NCBI RefSeq assembly: GCF_001436225.1
Contig: NZ_AYYO01000030.1
Location: 51,249-115,248 of the forward strand
Length of the DNA stretch: 64,000 nt
Direction of reading: 5' to 3'
Source: Lacticaseibacillus sharpeae JCM 1186 = DSM 20505
GTDB taxonomy: Bacteria > Bacillota > Bacilli > Lactobacillales > Lactobacillaceae
The position numbers were made by a program, and so were the translations under genes. Positions 33,054-41,951 of this stretch are shown here, piece by piece. Numbering within the stretch: the first letter of the stretch is position 1; each line of letters begins with the position of its first letter. The notes beneath the pieces were generated by a model. That model was not told the origin of the DNA and searched no databases. It was given only the letters and a program-made list of their open reading frames with translations.

Positions 33054-34379
33054 TTACCAGCCGCCGGAGAACCCGCCGCCCCCGGACGAGCCACCACCGA
33101 AACCGGAGCCACTACCGAAGCTGTCGCCGCCACTGGCCGCCGCGCTCCCGGTGTAACTAGCGGCAACCCACAATGGCAGGTCGGCCCCCGGGTTGCGCTG
33201 CTCGTGTGGGTGCTCGATGAAGTGCAGGATGGCGTTCCAGGTGCGGACCTGGTTCTTCGGCGTCAGCTTCTCCGCATCCTTCTTGCGGACGTTGCTGATG
33301 AACTCCGCCCAGACCTCTGCTTGCCACGTGACGGTGAGGTTCTTATCCTTGGCCCAACTCGCGAAGTTCGCGGTGTACTGGCCGTAATCGTCGTAGTGCA
33401 GGGCCGCTTGCGTGTTGGCGAAGGCCGCCACGGCAAACAGGTCGTGCATGCCAATCAGTTTGTAGGTTGGACACTGCAACGTGGTGACCCCGTAAACGTA
33501 GGTGGGGTAGGTGGTGGTTGTGTCGTTACGCTCCAGTAGTTGCACCAGATTGTCCTTGATGTAGGCCGCGAAGTCTTCATGCAGTTGCTGCTTGATCTCC
33601 ATCGGACCGGTCCAAGGCGCCTTGAGACTGTTAAAGAAGCGTTTTTGCTCATCTGCGGGCAGACTGTGCAGCAGCGTCATGTCACTAGTTAACTCATGGT
33701 CGCTCTGAGCGGCAGTGAGCAGGCGGTATTGCCGCCGGGCGTGGCGCCAGCTGAACCAGAGTAGCCAGATTAAGGCAATCAGCACGAGACCGCCGAGGAC
33801 ACTGCTGACGATGATGACCGCGCGTTTGTGTGCGGCGCGCTTCGCCGCGATGCCACTGGGCGTCAAGATGTCTGCTTTGTGCGTGCGCATTTGGTGGTCG
33901 ATATTGGCGACAATCAGGCTCGTGGCCGCATCGTAGCGCTTCGCCTTCAGGTCAGTTTTCACTGCGCGCGTGATGATGTCACTCATCGCGCCATCCGGCA
34001 TTGCACTTTCCAGGCCGTAGCCAACCTCGAGGCCATACTTGCGGTTGTTCAGGTCGAGGACAAAATAGAGGCCGTTATCCCAGCCTTTTTCGCCGATGCC
34101 CAGTTGTTCAAAGCGGGTGGCTTTGAACTCATCGATGCTATCACCGTGGGGCAGCTTGTAGTAGGTCTCGACGACCAGCCGTGGGTGCCCAGGCAGTTTG
34201 CTCCAGCCCGTTTCGCTCAGCTGGTCAATTTGGCGCATGGTGCGGGTACTCAGCACGCCAGCGTGATCATTCACCCATTTGTTCGACTTGGCTGCCGTGT
34301 TTTGTCCCGGCAGTATTAACCCTGCTAGTCCCAGCAGTAGTGCGAACCACCCCAGCATTCGCAACAGCTTCTTCTTCAT
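33054..34379 (-). CDS. TPM-domain (YgcG-like) membrane protein
   Basis: The 441 residues start with a signal peptide (KKKLLRMLGWFALLLGLAGL). Residues about 33-160 form a TPM domain outside the cell: VNDHAGVLSTRT, DNGLYFVLDLNNRKYGLEVGYGLE and an Asp/Gly pattern. A transmembrane helix lies at about 187-210, followed by a cytoplasmic domain and a Gly/Ser-rich end with repeated GGG and FSGGW. TPM proteins have been tied to photosystem repair and respiratory or membrane protein assembly elsewhere; in lactobacilli the role is unknown. AGGAGG before the ATG at 34379 favours this start over one seven codons upstream. Confidence 0.88.
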   Translation of the reverse strand: MKKKLLRMLGWFALLLGLAGLILPGQNTAAKSNKWVNDHAGVLSTRTMRQIDQLSETGWSKLPGHPRLVVETYYKLPHGDSIDEFKATRFEQLGIGEKGWDNGLYFVLDLNNRKYGLEVGYGLESAMPDGAMSDIITRAVKTDLKAKRYDAATSLIVANIDHQMRTHKADILTPSGIAAKRAAHKRAVIIVSSVLGGLVLIALIWLLWFSWRHARRQYRLLTAAQSDHELTSDMTLLHSLPADEQKRFFNSLKAPWTGPMEIKQQLHEDFAAYIKDNLVQLLERNDTTTTYPTYVYGVTTLQCPTYKLIGMHDLFAVAAFANTQAALHYDDYGQYTANFASWAKDKNLTVTWQAEVWAEFISNVRKKDAEKLTPKNQVRTWNAILHFIEHPHEQRNPGADLPLWVAASYTGSAAASGGDSFGSGSGFGGGSSGGGGFSGGW

Positions 34380-34494
34380 GCTAATCCTCCTGCAGCGCAA
34401 TCCCAGATGCGCCTTTGATAGATTAATTATCCCACGAAAACGAATTCAGGCATGCGACTTTGGGCGGATTTTTCGCCGCAACGCAAAAGCCCGC

Positions 34495-34523
34495 AGACTA
34501 TACCGCGGGCTTTCGTGAAAGTT
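34495..34523 (-). terminator. Terminator of the ABC exporter gene
   Basis: A 9-bp stem (AAAGCCCGC and complement, 10-base loop) has TTTT on the minus strand, right after the exporter stop. Confidence 0.65.
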
Positions 34524-34529
34524 GGGTTG

Positions 34530-36110
34530 TTATGCGAGCTGAATCACCTGGTCGAAGCGGGCCTTTTCCGCGTCGCTGATGTGGTGGGCCACTGCAATCA
34601 CGGTCTGATTGCTCCGGAAGAATTCCTGGTTAATGGCCGCCGTCAGTTCCTCATCCAGCGCGCTCGTTGCCTCATCGGCTAGTAAGACCGGCCGCTGGTG
34701 CAGGAAGGCGCGGGCGATTTCGACGCGTTGAATTTGACCGCCAGACAGGTTGGCACCAGATTCGCCGACGTTGTAGTCGAGCCCCTTTTCGGCCACCAAG
34801 TCGGCGAGTTGGGCGCGGATGCACGCCGCGTTAATCTCCGCGTCGCTGAACTTGCCGCCAAGGGTGAGGTTGAAGCGTAGGGTGTCGGCGAACATGAACG
34901 GGGTCTGCTTGATGAGGGCGAAGTTATCACTGACGGTGGCTGGACTCAAAGACGCGGCGTCTTGGCCGTCAATCTGGTAGGAACCGGCCGTCAGCGGAAT
35001 TTGGCGCATCAACGCGTAGAGAATCGTTGTTTTACCGAACCCAGATGGCGCCTGGAGCAATAACTTGGTGCCTGGGGCGACGTTGAGGTTGAGGTGCTGC
35101 ACGATTTGCTTGTCTCCGCGCATGAGTGTAACGTCTTGAAGTTGCAGGCCGGTAAAGGTAGGGGTTGGTTGCGCAGAACCTGCATCGGGTGTCGTTTTTT
35201 CTGCTGCCCGGACCCGTGCCCGAATTTTCGTGGTGGTGTTGCGCTTGTTGATGGCATCCAGCGCCTGCAAAATTGGATTCATGATGTAGTTTGATAGCTG
35301 GACGACCCCGATGAAGGCCGCCACGGTGCTGGCGCCGGCAATGATGCGCATGGTCCCGACTGCAAACGGCAGGATGATGCCGAACGTCATGATGAAGGTG
35401 TTCATGATGATCTCCGTGTGGTTGATGAACACGTTCATGCCGCGCAGGGAATTTTCCAGCTGCGTGCTGGCCTCATTGATGCGCGTCTTCGTGACCGCAT
35501 TGGCGTGATAGGTCCGCACGGTGTCTAGCCCGGTGAGGATGTCCTTGATGTAGCTGGTGTAACGGCCATTTTCTTGTGACCACTGCTCAGAGCGCCGTTC
35601 GATTGGACCCTGCGTGAGGGCGGAAATACCCATGGGTACGAGGGAGGCGATGCAGAACACTAGGGCGGTGACCCAATCGAAGTAGATGCCACCGGCGATG
35701 GCAAAGATGGCGGTCAACGTCATTTCGATGATGGTCAGCTCAGTTTCCACTCCGTTGGTTTCCAGTAGCTTCAGGTCGTTAGTCATGAACGACAGCGTAG
35801 TCCCGTTGTTGTCGGGCAGCGGATCACGGTCAACAATCTGGGCCGTCATGATGTTTTTGACCCGTAAGTTGACGCGGCGAATAATCGTTGCGCGCAAGGT
35901 TGCGTGCAGGTAGTTGACGACGCTGAAGGCTGCGTACCCAACCACCGCGACCACGGCAATCCGCGCGAACTGCGCCATGTTGCCGTCCGTGGCGACGGCG
36001 ATGAAACTGCTCATTGCCACCGCGAAGAAAACATTTTGGCCCGCAACGAAGAGGTCGAGGACCCCGAGCAGGCAGACTTGGAATTTGTTACCATAACGCC
36101 AAATAATCAT
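34530..36110 (-). CDS. ABC exporter, fused membrane and ATPase domains
   Basis: The 526-residue half-transporter has a six-helix exporter domain (about 1-295) and an ATPase domain. Walker A is APSGFGKTT at 354-362, with Ala for the usual first Gly. The signature LSGGQ is at 455-459, Walker B LLADEATSALD follows at 476-486, and the switch His is in AVAHHISD. It would work as a homodimer. The domain linker (PDAGSAQPTPTF) is short and the protein is below the usual 570-600. The upstream gene, divergent, is an Rgg-like regulator, an arrangement common for exporters of peptides or bacteriocin-like compounds. AAGGGAAG supports the ATG at 36110; a TTG six codons earlier is less likely. Confidence 0.88.
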   Translation of the reverse strand: MIIWRYGNKFQVCLLGVLDLFVAGQNVFFAVAMSSFIAVATDGNMAQFARIAVVAVVGYAAFSVVNYLHATLRATIIRRVNLRVKNIMTAQIVDRDPLPDNNGTTLSFMTNDLKLLETNGVETELTIIEMTLTAIFAIAGGIYFDWVTALVFCIASLVPMGISALTQGPIERRSEQWSQENGRYTSYIKDILTGLDTVRTYHANAVTKTRINEASTQLENSLRGMNVFINHTEIIMNTFIMTFGIILPFAVGTMRIIAGASTVAAFIGVVQLSNYIMNPILQALDAINKRNTTTKIRARVRAAEKTTPDAGSAQPTPTFTGLQLQDVTLMRGDKQIVQHLNLNVAPGTKLLLQAPSGFGKTTILYALMRQIPLTAGSYQIDGQDAASLSPATVSDNFALIKQTPFMFADTLRFNLTLGGKFSDAEINAACIRAQLADLVAEKGLDYNVGESGANLSGGQIQRVEIARAFLHQRPVLLADEATSALDEELTAAINQEFFRSNQTVIAVAHHISDAEKARFDQVIQLA

Positions 36111-36231
36111 TGTCAAACTTCCCTTCAAGTGCAGAGCGGATTTGCTCTGCCTATGTAGTATCGTGCAAGCAGATCTAATTTACTTGCTGATGACCACAGT
36201 GTAATTGGGTACGAACGGGACCTATGCAATA

Positions 36232-36247
36232 TTTTCGAATTCGAAAA
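36232..36247. promoter_or_regulatory. 16-bp perfect palindrome between exporter and Rgg-like gene
   Basis: TTTTCGAATTCGAAAA lies about midway between the divergent starts. It is a likely operator for the adjacent regulator, and a second dyad, GTACAC..GTGTAC (36268-36290), flanks it. Confidence 0.6.
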
Positions 36248-36309
36248 ATGAGTTTCATCTGCAGTTCGTACACGTTAATATGAGGTGTACACAAAAAGGG
36301 GGACGTAAA

Positions 36310-37296
36310 ATGGCCGTAAAAATCGTGCAAAGTTATGGCGCAACAGCAAAAGAGATTCGTCTGAGCAAGGGCATGACGCTCAGTGATATTGCGGATGACC
36401 AGCTGTCGGTGGGGACGATTTCCAAGTTTGAATCTGGTCAGAGCGACCTGACCGTCACCCGTTTTGTGCACCTACTGGAGAAGTTGTGGACGACGCCGGA
36501 AGAGTTCATCTACCGCTATTTCGAAGACGACAGCGGCTTTGACCTGAACGGTTACCGCACGATGGGCCTGATGCTGGAGCGCTTCATGCCGCTGGCGCAG
36601 AACTTTGAAGTGGAAGAGGGCACGTCAATGGCCGAAATGTCGACGCGGCTTCTACCCATTATGGATAAGGTGACCGAGCTGGCCCAGAACGCGCAGGACA
36701 AGGTGGGCAAGTTGGTGCTGCCGTTTTGGCAAGTGATCAGCAGTTACTTGCTCGCGCGTGTGAGTGGCAACGAGAACCTGCAGCCGCACCCAAAGTTCGT
36801 GCACGAGGCCATCACGTACTTCCGTCAGCTGGACACCTGGGGCGAATTCGACATCTACATGTTCTCCGGTTTTGCGCTGGGGATGACCGATGACCAAGGG
36901 CTGGAACTGTTTAAAACGTTGCAGAAACGCGCCCGCAAATATTTGCAGTTCCGTTCTGAAAGCGACCTGTTGTTTCGCGTGACGGAAAACCAGTTTAATA
37001 TTGCCATGAGTCGGCAGAATTACGCTGCTGCCAAGTATTACTTGGACACGTTCGCGGCGAACTTACAGTACAGCCGCAATGCCAATAACAATATTGCGTG
37101 GCTATTCGATCGGGGTTGGTACAAATTGCGTGCGGGCCAGCCGGAAGCGGGGGTCAAAGATATGCAGCAGGCACTAACCGTGGTGCGGTTTTTGGGATTA
37201 GAGGACAAGAATGCTGACTTTAGCCACCGCTTCAACTTTCTGACTAGTCAGCCGGCAGGTGCGGACTGGCAGGTGACAAGTGTGTACTTCCAGTAG
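36310..37296 (+). CDS. Rgg/MutR-like transcriptional regulator (single HTH)
   Basis: The 328-residue protein has one XRE-type HTH at about 8-65 (AKEIRLSKGMTLSDIADDQLS, GTISKFESGQSDL) and an all-helical C-terminal part of the Rgg kind that binds peptide pheromones or other small ligands. It is slightly longer than typical Rgg (about 290) but has only one HTH, unlike the two long regulators in this window. It is divergent from an ABC exporter gene, which is the likely target. AAGGGGG (36296-36302) fits the ATG at 36310. No pheromone ORF of the SHP type is evident next to it. Confidence 0.83.
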   Translation: MAVKIVQSYGATAKEIRLSKGMTLSDIADDQLSVGTISKFESGQSDLTVTRFVHLLEKLWTTPEEFIYRYFEDDSGFDLNGYRTMGLMLERFMPLAQNFEVEEGTSMAEMSTRLLPIMDKVTELAQNAQDKVGKLVLPFWQVISSYLLARVSGNENLQPHPKFVHEAITYFRQLDTWGEFDIYMFSGFALGMTDDQGLELFKTLQKRARKYLQFRSESDLLFRVTENQFNIAMSRQNYAAAKYYLDTFAANLQYSRNANNNIAWLFDRGWYKLRAGQPEAGVKDMQQALTVVRFLGLEDKNADFSHRFNFLTSQPAGADWQVTSVYFQ

Positions 37297-37304
37297 GCAC
37301 AAAA

Positions 37305-37340
37305 AACGGGGCGGACAATTGTTGTCCGTCCCGTTAATTT
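37305..37340. terminator. Bidirectional terminator between Rgg-like and DUF554 genes
   Basis: A 14-bp stem (AACGGGGCGGACAA, one mismatch) with a 2-3 base loop is followed by AATTTT. Confidence 0.7.
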
Positions 37341-38023
37341 TAAAATAGCCCCATAATCAGGACACCGACCACGGGCACCACTAGTGCGGGCAGGAGGTTG
37401 AGCGTGCTGATTTTTTTGATGTTCAAGATGGTCAGGCCGCTGGTCATAATCAGAATGCCGCCGACAATCGAAACCTCGGTGATCATCGTGTTGCTGATGG
37501 CGCCTTGGAGCAGCGTGGCGATGAGGTAGATGCCGCCTTGCCAGCAGAACAGCACGGGCGCGGCGAGTACCATCCCCACGCCAAACGTCGACGCTAGCAC
37601 CATCGAGGTCACTCCGTCCAGCATCCCGTTGGTCAGTAGCATCGTGATGTCGCCGGTCATCGCCGCCTCAATCGGGCCCACAATCGAGAGGGTGCCGATG
37701 CAGTAGAGCAAAATCCCGGTGGACAGACCCTGCTGCAAGCCGGATTCTTTTTTGGCGAAGCGGTTTAGCAGGTTGTTGAAGTGGTCGTCAATGTGCAATG
37801 CCTGGCCGATAAGGGCACCGATGGCCAGGCTGACGATGAACAGGACGGGGTAGTGACTCTTCACCGCCGCAGAATAAGCGGTTTTGATGCCGATGAAGAG
37901 GGCCGCCAGCCCCATCGCGGTCATCATTGCTTTGTGGTATTCCTTTTTGAGCCCCTTGCCCAGTAGTGCGCCGATTAGACTACCGGCGATAATCATGCCG
38001 GTGTTGAATAGTGTGCCTAACAT
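37340..38023 (-). CDS. DUF554 (YqgA-like) membrane protein
   Basis: The 227 residues form about seven transmembrane helices of the DUF554 family. Conserved parts are MLGTLFNTGMIIAGSLIGAL at the start, GLAALFIGIKTAY, and YCIGTLSIVGPIEAAMTGD in the middle, followed by LDGVTSMVLASTFGVG. The function is unknown; some authors treat the family as putative transporters. GGAGG before the ATG at 38023 sets the start, since upstream in-frame codons do not match the family. Confidence 0.88.
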   Translation of the reverse strand: MLGTLFNTGMIIAGSLIGALLGKGLKKEYHKAMMTAMGLAALFIGIKTAYSAAVKSHYPVLFIVSLAIGALIGQALHIDDHFNNLLNRFAKKESGLQQGLSTGILLYCIGTLSIVGPIEAAMTGDITMLLTNGMLDGVTSMVLASTFGVGMVLAAPVLFCWQGGIYLIATLLQGAISNTMITEVSIVGGILIMTSGLTILNIKKISTLNLLPALVVPVVGVLIMGLF

Positions 38024-38093
38024 GTCTTGTCCTCCATTTGGCGAAAGTTGATGTTTCCATGATAAACCTTCTAGTAGCTGGAGGGTCAACGAA

Positions 38094-38909
38094 TTATTTA
38101 ACCGGCACCAGAATTTCGGTCAGGTAGTCGGCGGGATCGGCAGAGATGTAGTGGTCGATGATGGTGCGTTCCACCGCGTCGCCAGTGACAGTGAGATTTT
38201 GCGCCGCAATGTACGCCAAGATTTTGCGATAGCGTGGGGCATTCACCTGGTGGTCGCCGTTGTACACGATGCGCACGAACTGACCTGCGGGGATGCTGAG
38301 GGCACTTGGCGCGGTGGCGGTCATGAAGATGCTGCTGAAGGTGGCGAATTTGCCATTCAGCAGGTTGTCCTGGCTGATAGTGAGGCCAATGTTGCCGATG
38401 AACAGGTTGTCGGGTTCGCCGCTGTCATTGCCGAGCTGACGTAGGGCAAGCTCAATCTCGCTGTTGGTGTGGATTTGGTCTTGCAGGAGCACGATTGGTT
38501 CGCGCGGACGGCTAATTAGCTGCGGCTGATCGAGTGCCGTGATGTTGCGTGCCTTGTGGATGGCGTCAATGCGGGCTTCAAAGCGGGCGGCGGTGTGCTG
38601 TAGCGCCTTGATTTGGGCCTGCGTGGCGGCGAGTTGATTGGTCAGTAGGCTCAAAAAAGCGTCCAGATTGCGTGCGGCCAGATGTTGTTTGATTTCCTTG
38701 ATGGGAATACCCAGGGTCCGCAGGTAGTGAATCGTGTTCAGAAGTTCGAACTGGTCGGCCACGTAATAGCGGTAGCCGGTGCGCGCGTCGGTGCGGTGAG
38801 GGGCAAACAGCCCGATTTCGTCATAGTAGCGCAGCGTCTTGACGGGGATGTGGTGCAACTGGCTCATCTGGCCGATGGTGAATTCAGGTGTGTGCGCAAC
38901 ATTAGACAT
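38094..38909 (-). CDS. MerR-family regulator with effector-binding domain
   Basis: The 271 residues contain a MerR HTH (about 10-78: FTIGQMSQLHHIPVKTLRYYDEIGL is nearly canonical), a coiled coil (about 85-125), and a GyrI-like or BmrR-type C-terminal domain (about 130-271) that usually binds hydrophobic or cationic drugs. It is close to BltR/BmrR regulators, which activate efflux genes. No adjacent efflux gene is present; the nearest genes are a DUF554 protein (same strand, downstream) and a divergent membrane protein. GGAGGAAAC before the ATG is the ribosome binding site. Confidence 0.87.
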   Translation of the reverse strand: MSNVAHTPEFTIGQMSQLHHIPVKTLRYYDEIGLFAPHRTDARTGYRYYVADQFELLNTIHYLRTLGIPIKEIKQHLAARNLDAFLSLLTNQLAATQAQIKALQHTAARFEARIDAIHKARNITALDQPQLISRPREPIVLLQDQIHTNSEIELALRQLGNDSGEPDNLFIGNIGLTISQDNLLNGKFATFSSIFMTATAPSALSIPAGQFVRIVYNGDHQVNAPRYRKILAYIAAQNLTVTGDAVERTIIDHYISADPADYLTEILVPVK

Positions 38910-39032
38910 GGCGTTTCCTCCGCATTTTTCTTCTGTTATTGCACGTTTGCGACCTTAGTCTAATATTAATATTCTTGTACATATGCTAATCTCAATAGTT
39001 GGGGATTATGACGAAGTGGAGTACATACGTTC

Positions 39033-40100
39033 ATGAATGATATTTTTAACTATCAGCGGTTGATTAACCGGATTGAAATCCTGATATTACTAAGCTTAGC
39101 GGTCTTCGGAACGCCGGGCCTATTTATTCTCGGCGCCGTCAGCATTGCGGTTTTCCTGATGGCCAAAGTGCTGGTGATGCGGCGCTATCCCCGGGGGCTA
39201 AAATTTATTTTATGCCTGGCGTACCTGACCATCATGGTGATGCAAATCGTCTTCTTCGCGTCTGCCATGAGTCCGGTATTGACCGTTGAGGCCGTGGTGG
39301 TGCGCCTGCTTGCGGCCATCTTCTTGCTAGTGCCGTTCATGGTGGAATTCCTGGTGACGCGCACGAACAACGACCGGTTCTACCTGCCGAAACTCGGGCA
39401 GATGGCGACGATTAGTTTCGCGGAGTTCAAGCAAAATGAGGCGCGATTGCGGCACGCACTTGCGGGGGCCGACCGGGTGAAGAATATTTTGTCGGTGGAT
39501 AACGTCAAGGACATCATGTCTGACCTGCACCGGCACAGCGCGACCCGCTACATCAATGAAGGTTCACTCAGCCAGGATTATTTCCTGCGGGCGGAAGAAA
39601 GTTTGACCGATCCATTCTTGTACCTTGTGATTTCTAACACTGGTAGCCCGGCCAGTGAGCTGATTTCATTGTTCACGCAGAAGCAGTTCAACCACGCGTC
39701 GCTCAGTTTCGATGCGGACCTCACGACCATCATCAGTTACAACGGGGGCGAACGCGTCTATCCACCGGGTCTGAATCCAGAAATGGTGGAGGAATTCCAT
39801 AAAAAAGCGGATGCTTCCGTGCTCGTGTACCGCCTGCCCGTGACGCGCGCGCAGAAGGAGAAGGTACTGAACACGATTCGCGAGATTAATCTGACTGGCA
39901 GTGCCTACAACATTCTCGGTCTCGTGACCAAGCGTTCAATGCGCCAAAACATCATGTTCTGCTCGCAGTTTGTCTACAAGATGCTGCAGGTGGCGGGCGT
40001 TGACTACTTCCAGAAGAAGCCCGGTGATGTGCGGCCGACCGATTTTGTCGAGCTCGATTACCACCGGCAGCTGCAGTTTGTGACGGAGATTCGTTTCTGA
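39033..40100 (+). CDS. Membrane protein with permuted NlpC/P60-like domain
   Basis: The 355 residues begin with about four transmembrane helices (12-108) and a linker. The C-terminal half (about 190-345) resembles permuted papain-fold (YiiX/LRAT-like) hydrolases: His221 in FNHASLSFD comes first and Cys310 in MFCSQFVYKML later, the order found in circularly permuted NlpC/P60 enzymes. Such enzymes cleave amide or ester bonds in peptidoglycan stems or lipids; none can be chosen here. The active side relative to the membrane is not clear. The start lacks a strong ribosome binding site, but the first residues fit a short cytoplasmic tail. Confidence 0.75.
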   Translation: MNDIFNYQRLINRIEILILLSLAVFGTPGLFILGAVSIAVFLMAKVLVMRRYPRGLKFILCLAYLTIMVMQIVFFASAMSPVLTVEAVVVRLLAAIFLLVPFMVEFLVTRTNNDRFYLPKLGQMATISFAEFKQNEARLRHALAGADRVKNILSVDNVKDIMSDLHRHSATRYINEGSLSQDYFLRAEESLTDPFLYLVISNTGSPASELISLFTQKQFNHASLSFDADLTTIISYNGGERVYPPGLNPEMVEEFHKKADASVLVYRLPVTRAQKEKVLNTIREINLTGSAYNILGLVTKRSMRQNIMFCSQFVYKMLQVAGVDYFQKKPGDVRPTDFVELDYHRQLQFVTEIRF

Positions 40101-40181
40101 AGAATTAGGCACAGCTTACGCACCATTAGTGGATAGGTATATACTAATCTGTGAATAACTGAAACTAAGGTCCTGATAGTT

Positions 40182-40946
40182 GTGCACAGTTTATTAATTA
40201 TTATTTACCTGTTGGTCGCCGGCGTTGCGTCGGGACTCACCAGCTCCATGGCAGGCATGGGCTCGATCTTTTCGTACCCAGTGCTGCTGAGTCTTGGGGT
40301 GCCGCCGGTGAACGCGGACGTGACGAATACCGCCGCGCTGATTTTCACCGGTGTTGGTGCCGGTGCGTCATCGACCAAGGAGCTGCGCCACGAACCGCGC
40401 ATGACCCTGCAGGTGGCGCTCACTAGCTTGGTCGGCGGTATCGTCGGTAGTTACATTCTGGTCAAGGCGCCGGCGTCTTCCTTTGAGAAAGTGGTGCCGT
40501 TCATTATTGCCTTTGCCGGGATTCTGATGGTGGTCGCAAACCGGCGGCCGGTGCAGGCGCGTGCGCACGTGCTGACGGGCTGGCAACAGTTCGGCCGCCT
40601 GGTGGCCATCTTCGGGGTGGGCCTGTACATTGGCTACTTTGGCGCTTCGGCGGGAATCATTCTGCTGGCACTGCTTTCGGTGACCAATAATCTGCCGTTT
40701 CCCGTTAATAACGCGATTAAGAACTTCTCCTCGCTGCTGACGAATATTATTTCGTTAATCATCTATGCCTTTAACACCAAGGTGTACTGGCAGTACGTGC
40801 TGCCGCTCGGGATTGGTTTTTTCATCGGTGGCTACATCGGGCCAATCTGGTTCCGTCACATTCCGGCGCGCTTATTGCGGTCGGCGATTGCTATCGGGGC
40901 GTTCGTGTTGGCGGGGTACCTGTTCGTCACGGCATACTTCGGGTGA
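40182..40946 (+). CDS. TauE/SafE-family membrane transporter
   Basis: The 254 residues form about eight helices of the TauE/SafE (DUF81) family. GLTSSMAGMGSIFSYPVLLSLGVPPVNADVTNT and, in the second half, GYFGASAGIILLALLSV are the two characteristic repeated motifs. Members export sulphite, sulphoacetate or other organic anions; the substrate is unknown here. The start is GTG at 40182, with only AAGG as ribosome binding site. Confidence 0.87.
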   Translation: MHSLLIIIYLLVAGVASGLTSSMAGMGSIFSYPVLLSLGVPPVNADVTNTAALIFTGVGAGASSTKELRHEPRMTLQVALTSLVGGIVGSYILVKAPASSFEKVVPFIIAFAGILMVVANRRPVQARAHVLTGWQQFGRLVAIFGVGLYIGYFGASAGIILLALLSVTNNLPFPVNNAIKNFSSLLTNIISLIIYAFNTKVYWQYVLPLGIGFFIGGYIGPIWFRHIPARLLRSAIAIGAFVLAGYLFVTAYFG

Positions 40947-41034
40947 ACTGGTTATCAACAAGTTAATAAGTTTGGCGCGCGACGGTATGCACAGATGACT
41001 TCTGGGCGTATCGTTTTTTAGTGCATCACTGAAC

Positions 41035-41084
41035 TTACATAACTTTTACACCATGTGGTACTAACCTTTACGTGGTCATTACAT
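41035..41084 (+). promoter_or_regulatory. Pho-box-like direct repeats before phoU
   Basis: TTACAT (41035), TTACAC (41046), TTACGT (41068) and TTACAT (41079) lie on an exact 11-base period, with one degenerate slot at 41057. PhoP of Bacillus binds TTAACA-like hexamers spaced by about 5 bases, which is the same geometry. Confidence 0.55.
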
Positions 41085-41140
41085 TTACTTGCTAGGCTGG
41101 AAATATAGAAAAATTCATACGGGTGCAAGGAGTAATGGTG

Positions 41141-41818
41141 ATGAACGAAGATTTTACGCAAAAATTACGGGCACTCGAAATGCAGTTCCTGGAGCTCGGA
41201 ATGATGGTGAACGTGGCGGTCTACCGTGCTGTGCAGGGATTCACGAACCACGATAAGCGGCTGGCGGCGGAAGTGATTGCCGGCGATCAGCAGGTGAATG
41301 CGCGCCAGATGCAGCTGGAACAAAAATGTCTGGAGCTAATTGCGCTGGGGAAGCCAATGGCTAGTGACTTGCGGCAGGTAGTGGCGGCAATGAAATCAAG
41401 CAGTGACCTCGAACGAATTGGGGACCACGCGGTGGCGATTGCCAAAGTGACGTTGCGTATGCCGGACACCCCGCGTGTGTTCGCCATCGAAAGCCAAATT
41501 GGCGCAATGTTTGCGGTGGTGCGCCAGATGCAGGACGGGGTGCTGGACGCGTACGTGCACGTGGACGCCCATGGTGCGCGGCGCGTGGCCGCACGCGACC
41601 ACCGCGTGAACCGCGACAAGACCGCCATTTACCGTGCGAGCCTGGAATGGATGTTGCAGAATCAGGATGCGGTGGAGCTTGGGCCGGATTACTTGCAGGT
41701 TGCCACTTACCTCGAGCGCATTGCCGATTATGCCACCAATGTATGTGAGCGGATTGTGTACCTGCAGACGGGCAAGGTGGTTGAGTTGAATTCGAGCACG
41801 GATGACGATGATTTTTAG
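41141..41818 (+). CDS. phoU: PhoU-type phosphate signalling protein
   Basis: The 225 residues form two similar three-helix bundles, each with the PhoU metal-binding pattern: MKSSSDLERIGDHAVAIAK in the first and ATYLERIADYATNVCERI in the second. PhoU links the Pst phosphate importer with the PhoR kinase and represses the Pho response at high phosphate. There is no pst gene beside it, so it is a separate unit. AAGGAG (41127-41132) fits the ATG at 41141 best; in-frame GTG (41123) and ATG (41135) are further choices. A Pho-box-like array lies upstream. Confidence 0.9.
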   Translation: MNEDFTQKLRALEMQFLELGMMVNVAVYRAVQGFTNHDKRLAAEVIAGDQQVNARQMQLEQKCLELIALGKPMASDLRQVVAAMKSSSDLERIGDHAVAIAKVTLRMPDTPRVFAIESQIGAMFAVVRQMQDGVLDAYVHVDAHGARRVAARDHRVNRDKTAIYRASLEWMLQNQDAVELGPDYLQVATYLERIADYATNVCERIVYLQTGKVVELNSSTDDDDF

Positions 41819-41836
41819 CAACAGACTGCAGGCAGG

Positions 41837-41870
41837 CCGGCAATCCGATTGGGGTTGCCGGAATTTTTTT
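41837..41870 (+). terminator. Terminator of phoU
   Basis: A 10-bp stem (CCGGCAATCC/GGGTTGCCGG) and a 5-base loop end in AATTTTTTT. Confidence 0.85.
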
Positions 41871-41880
41871 GTAATTTACG

Positions 41881-41932
41881 TTGACAAGTGTAAACGACGG
41901 GCGTAGTATCATAAATGAGGATGACAGTTGTA
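41881..41932 (+). promoter_or_regulatory. copY promoter with two cop-box operators
   Basis: TTGACA (41881-41886) and TAGTAT (41904-41909) form the promoter with a 17-base spacer. GACAAGTGTA (41883-41892) overlaps the -35 and GACAGTTGTA (41923-41932) lies downstream; both match the CopY operator core ACAnnTGTA. The sites are 40 bases apart, so two CopY dimers would block the promoter without copper. Confidence 0.85.
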
Positions 41933-41951
41933 AACGAAAGGCGGAATCAGC

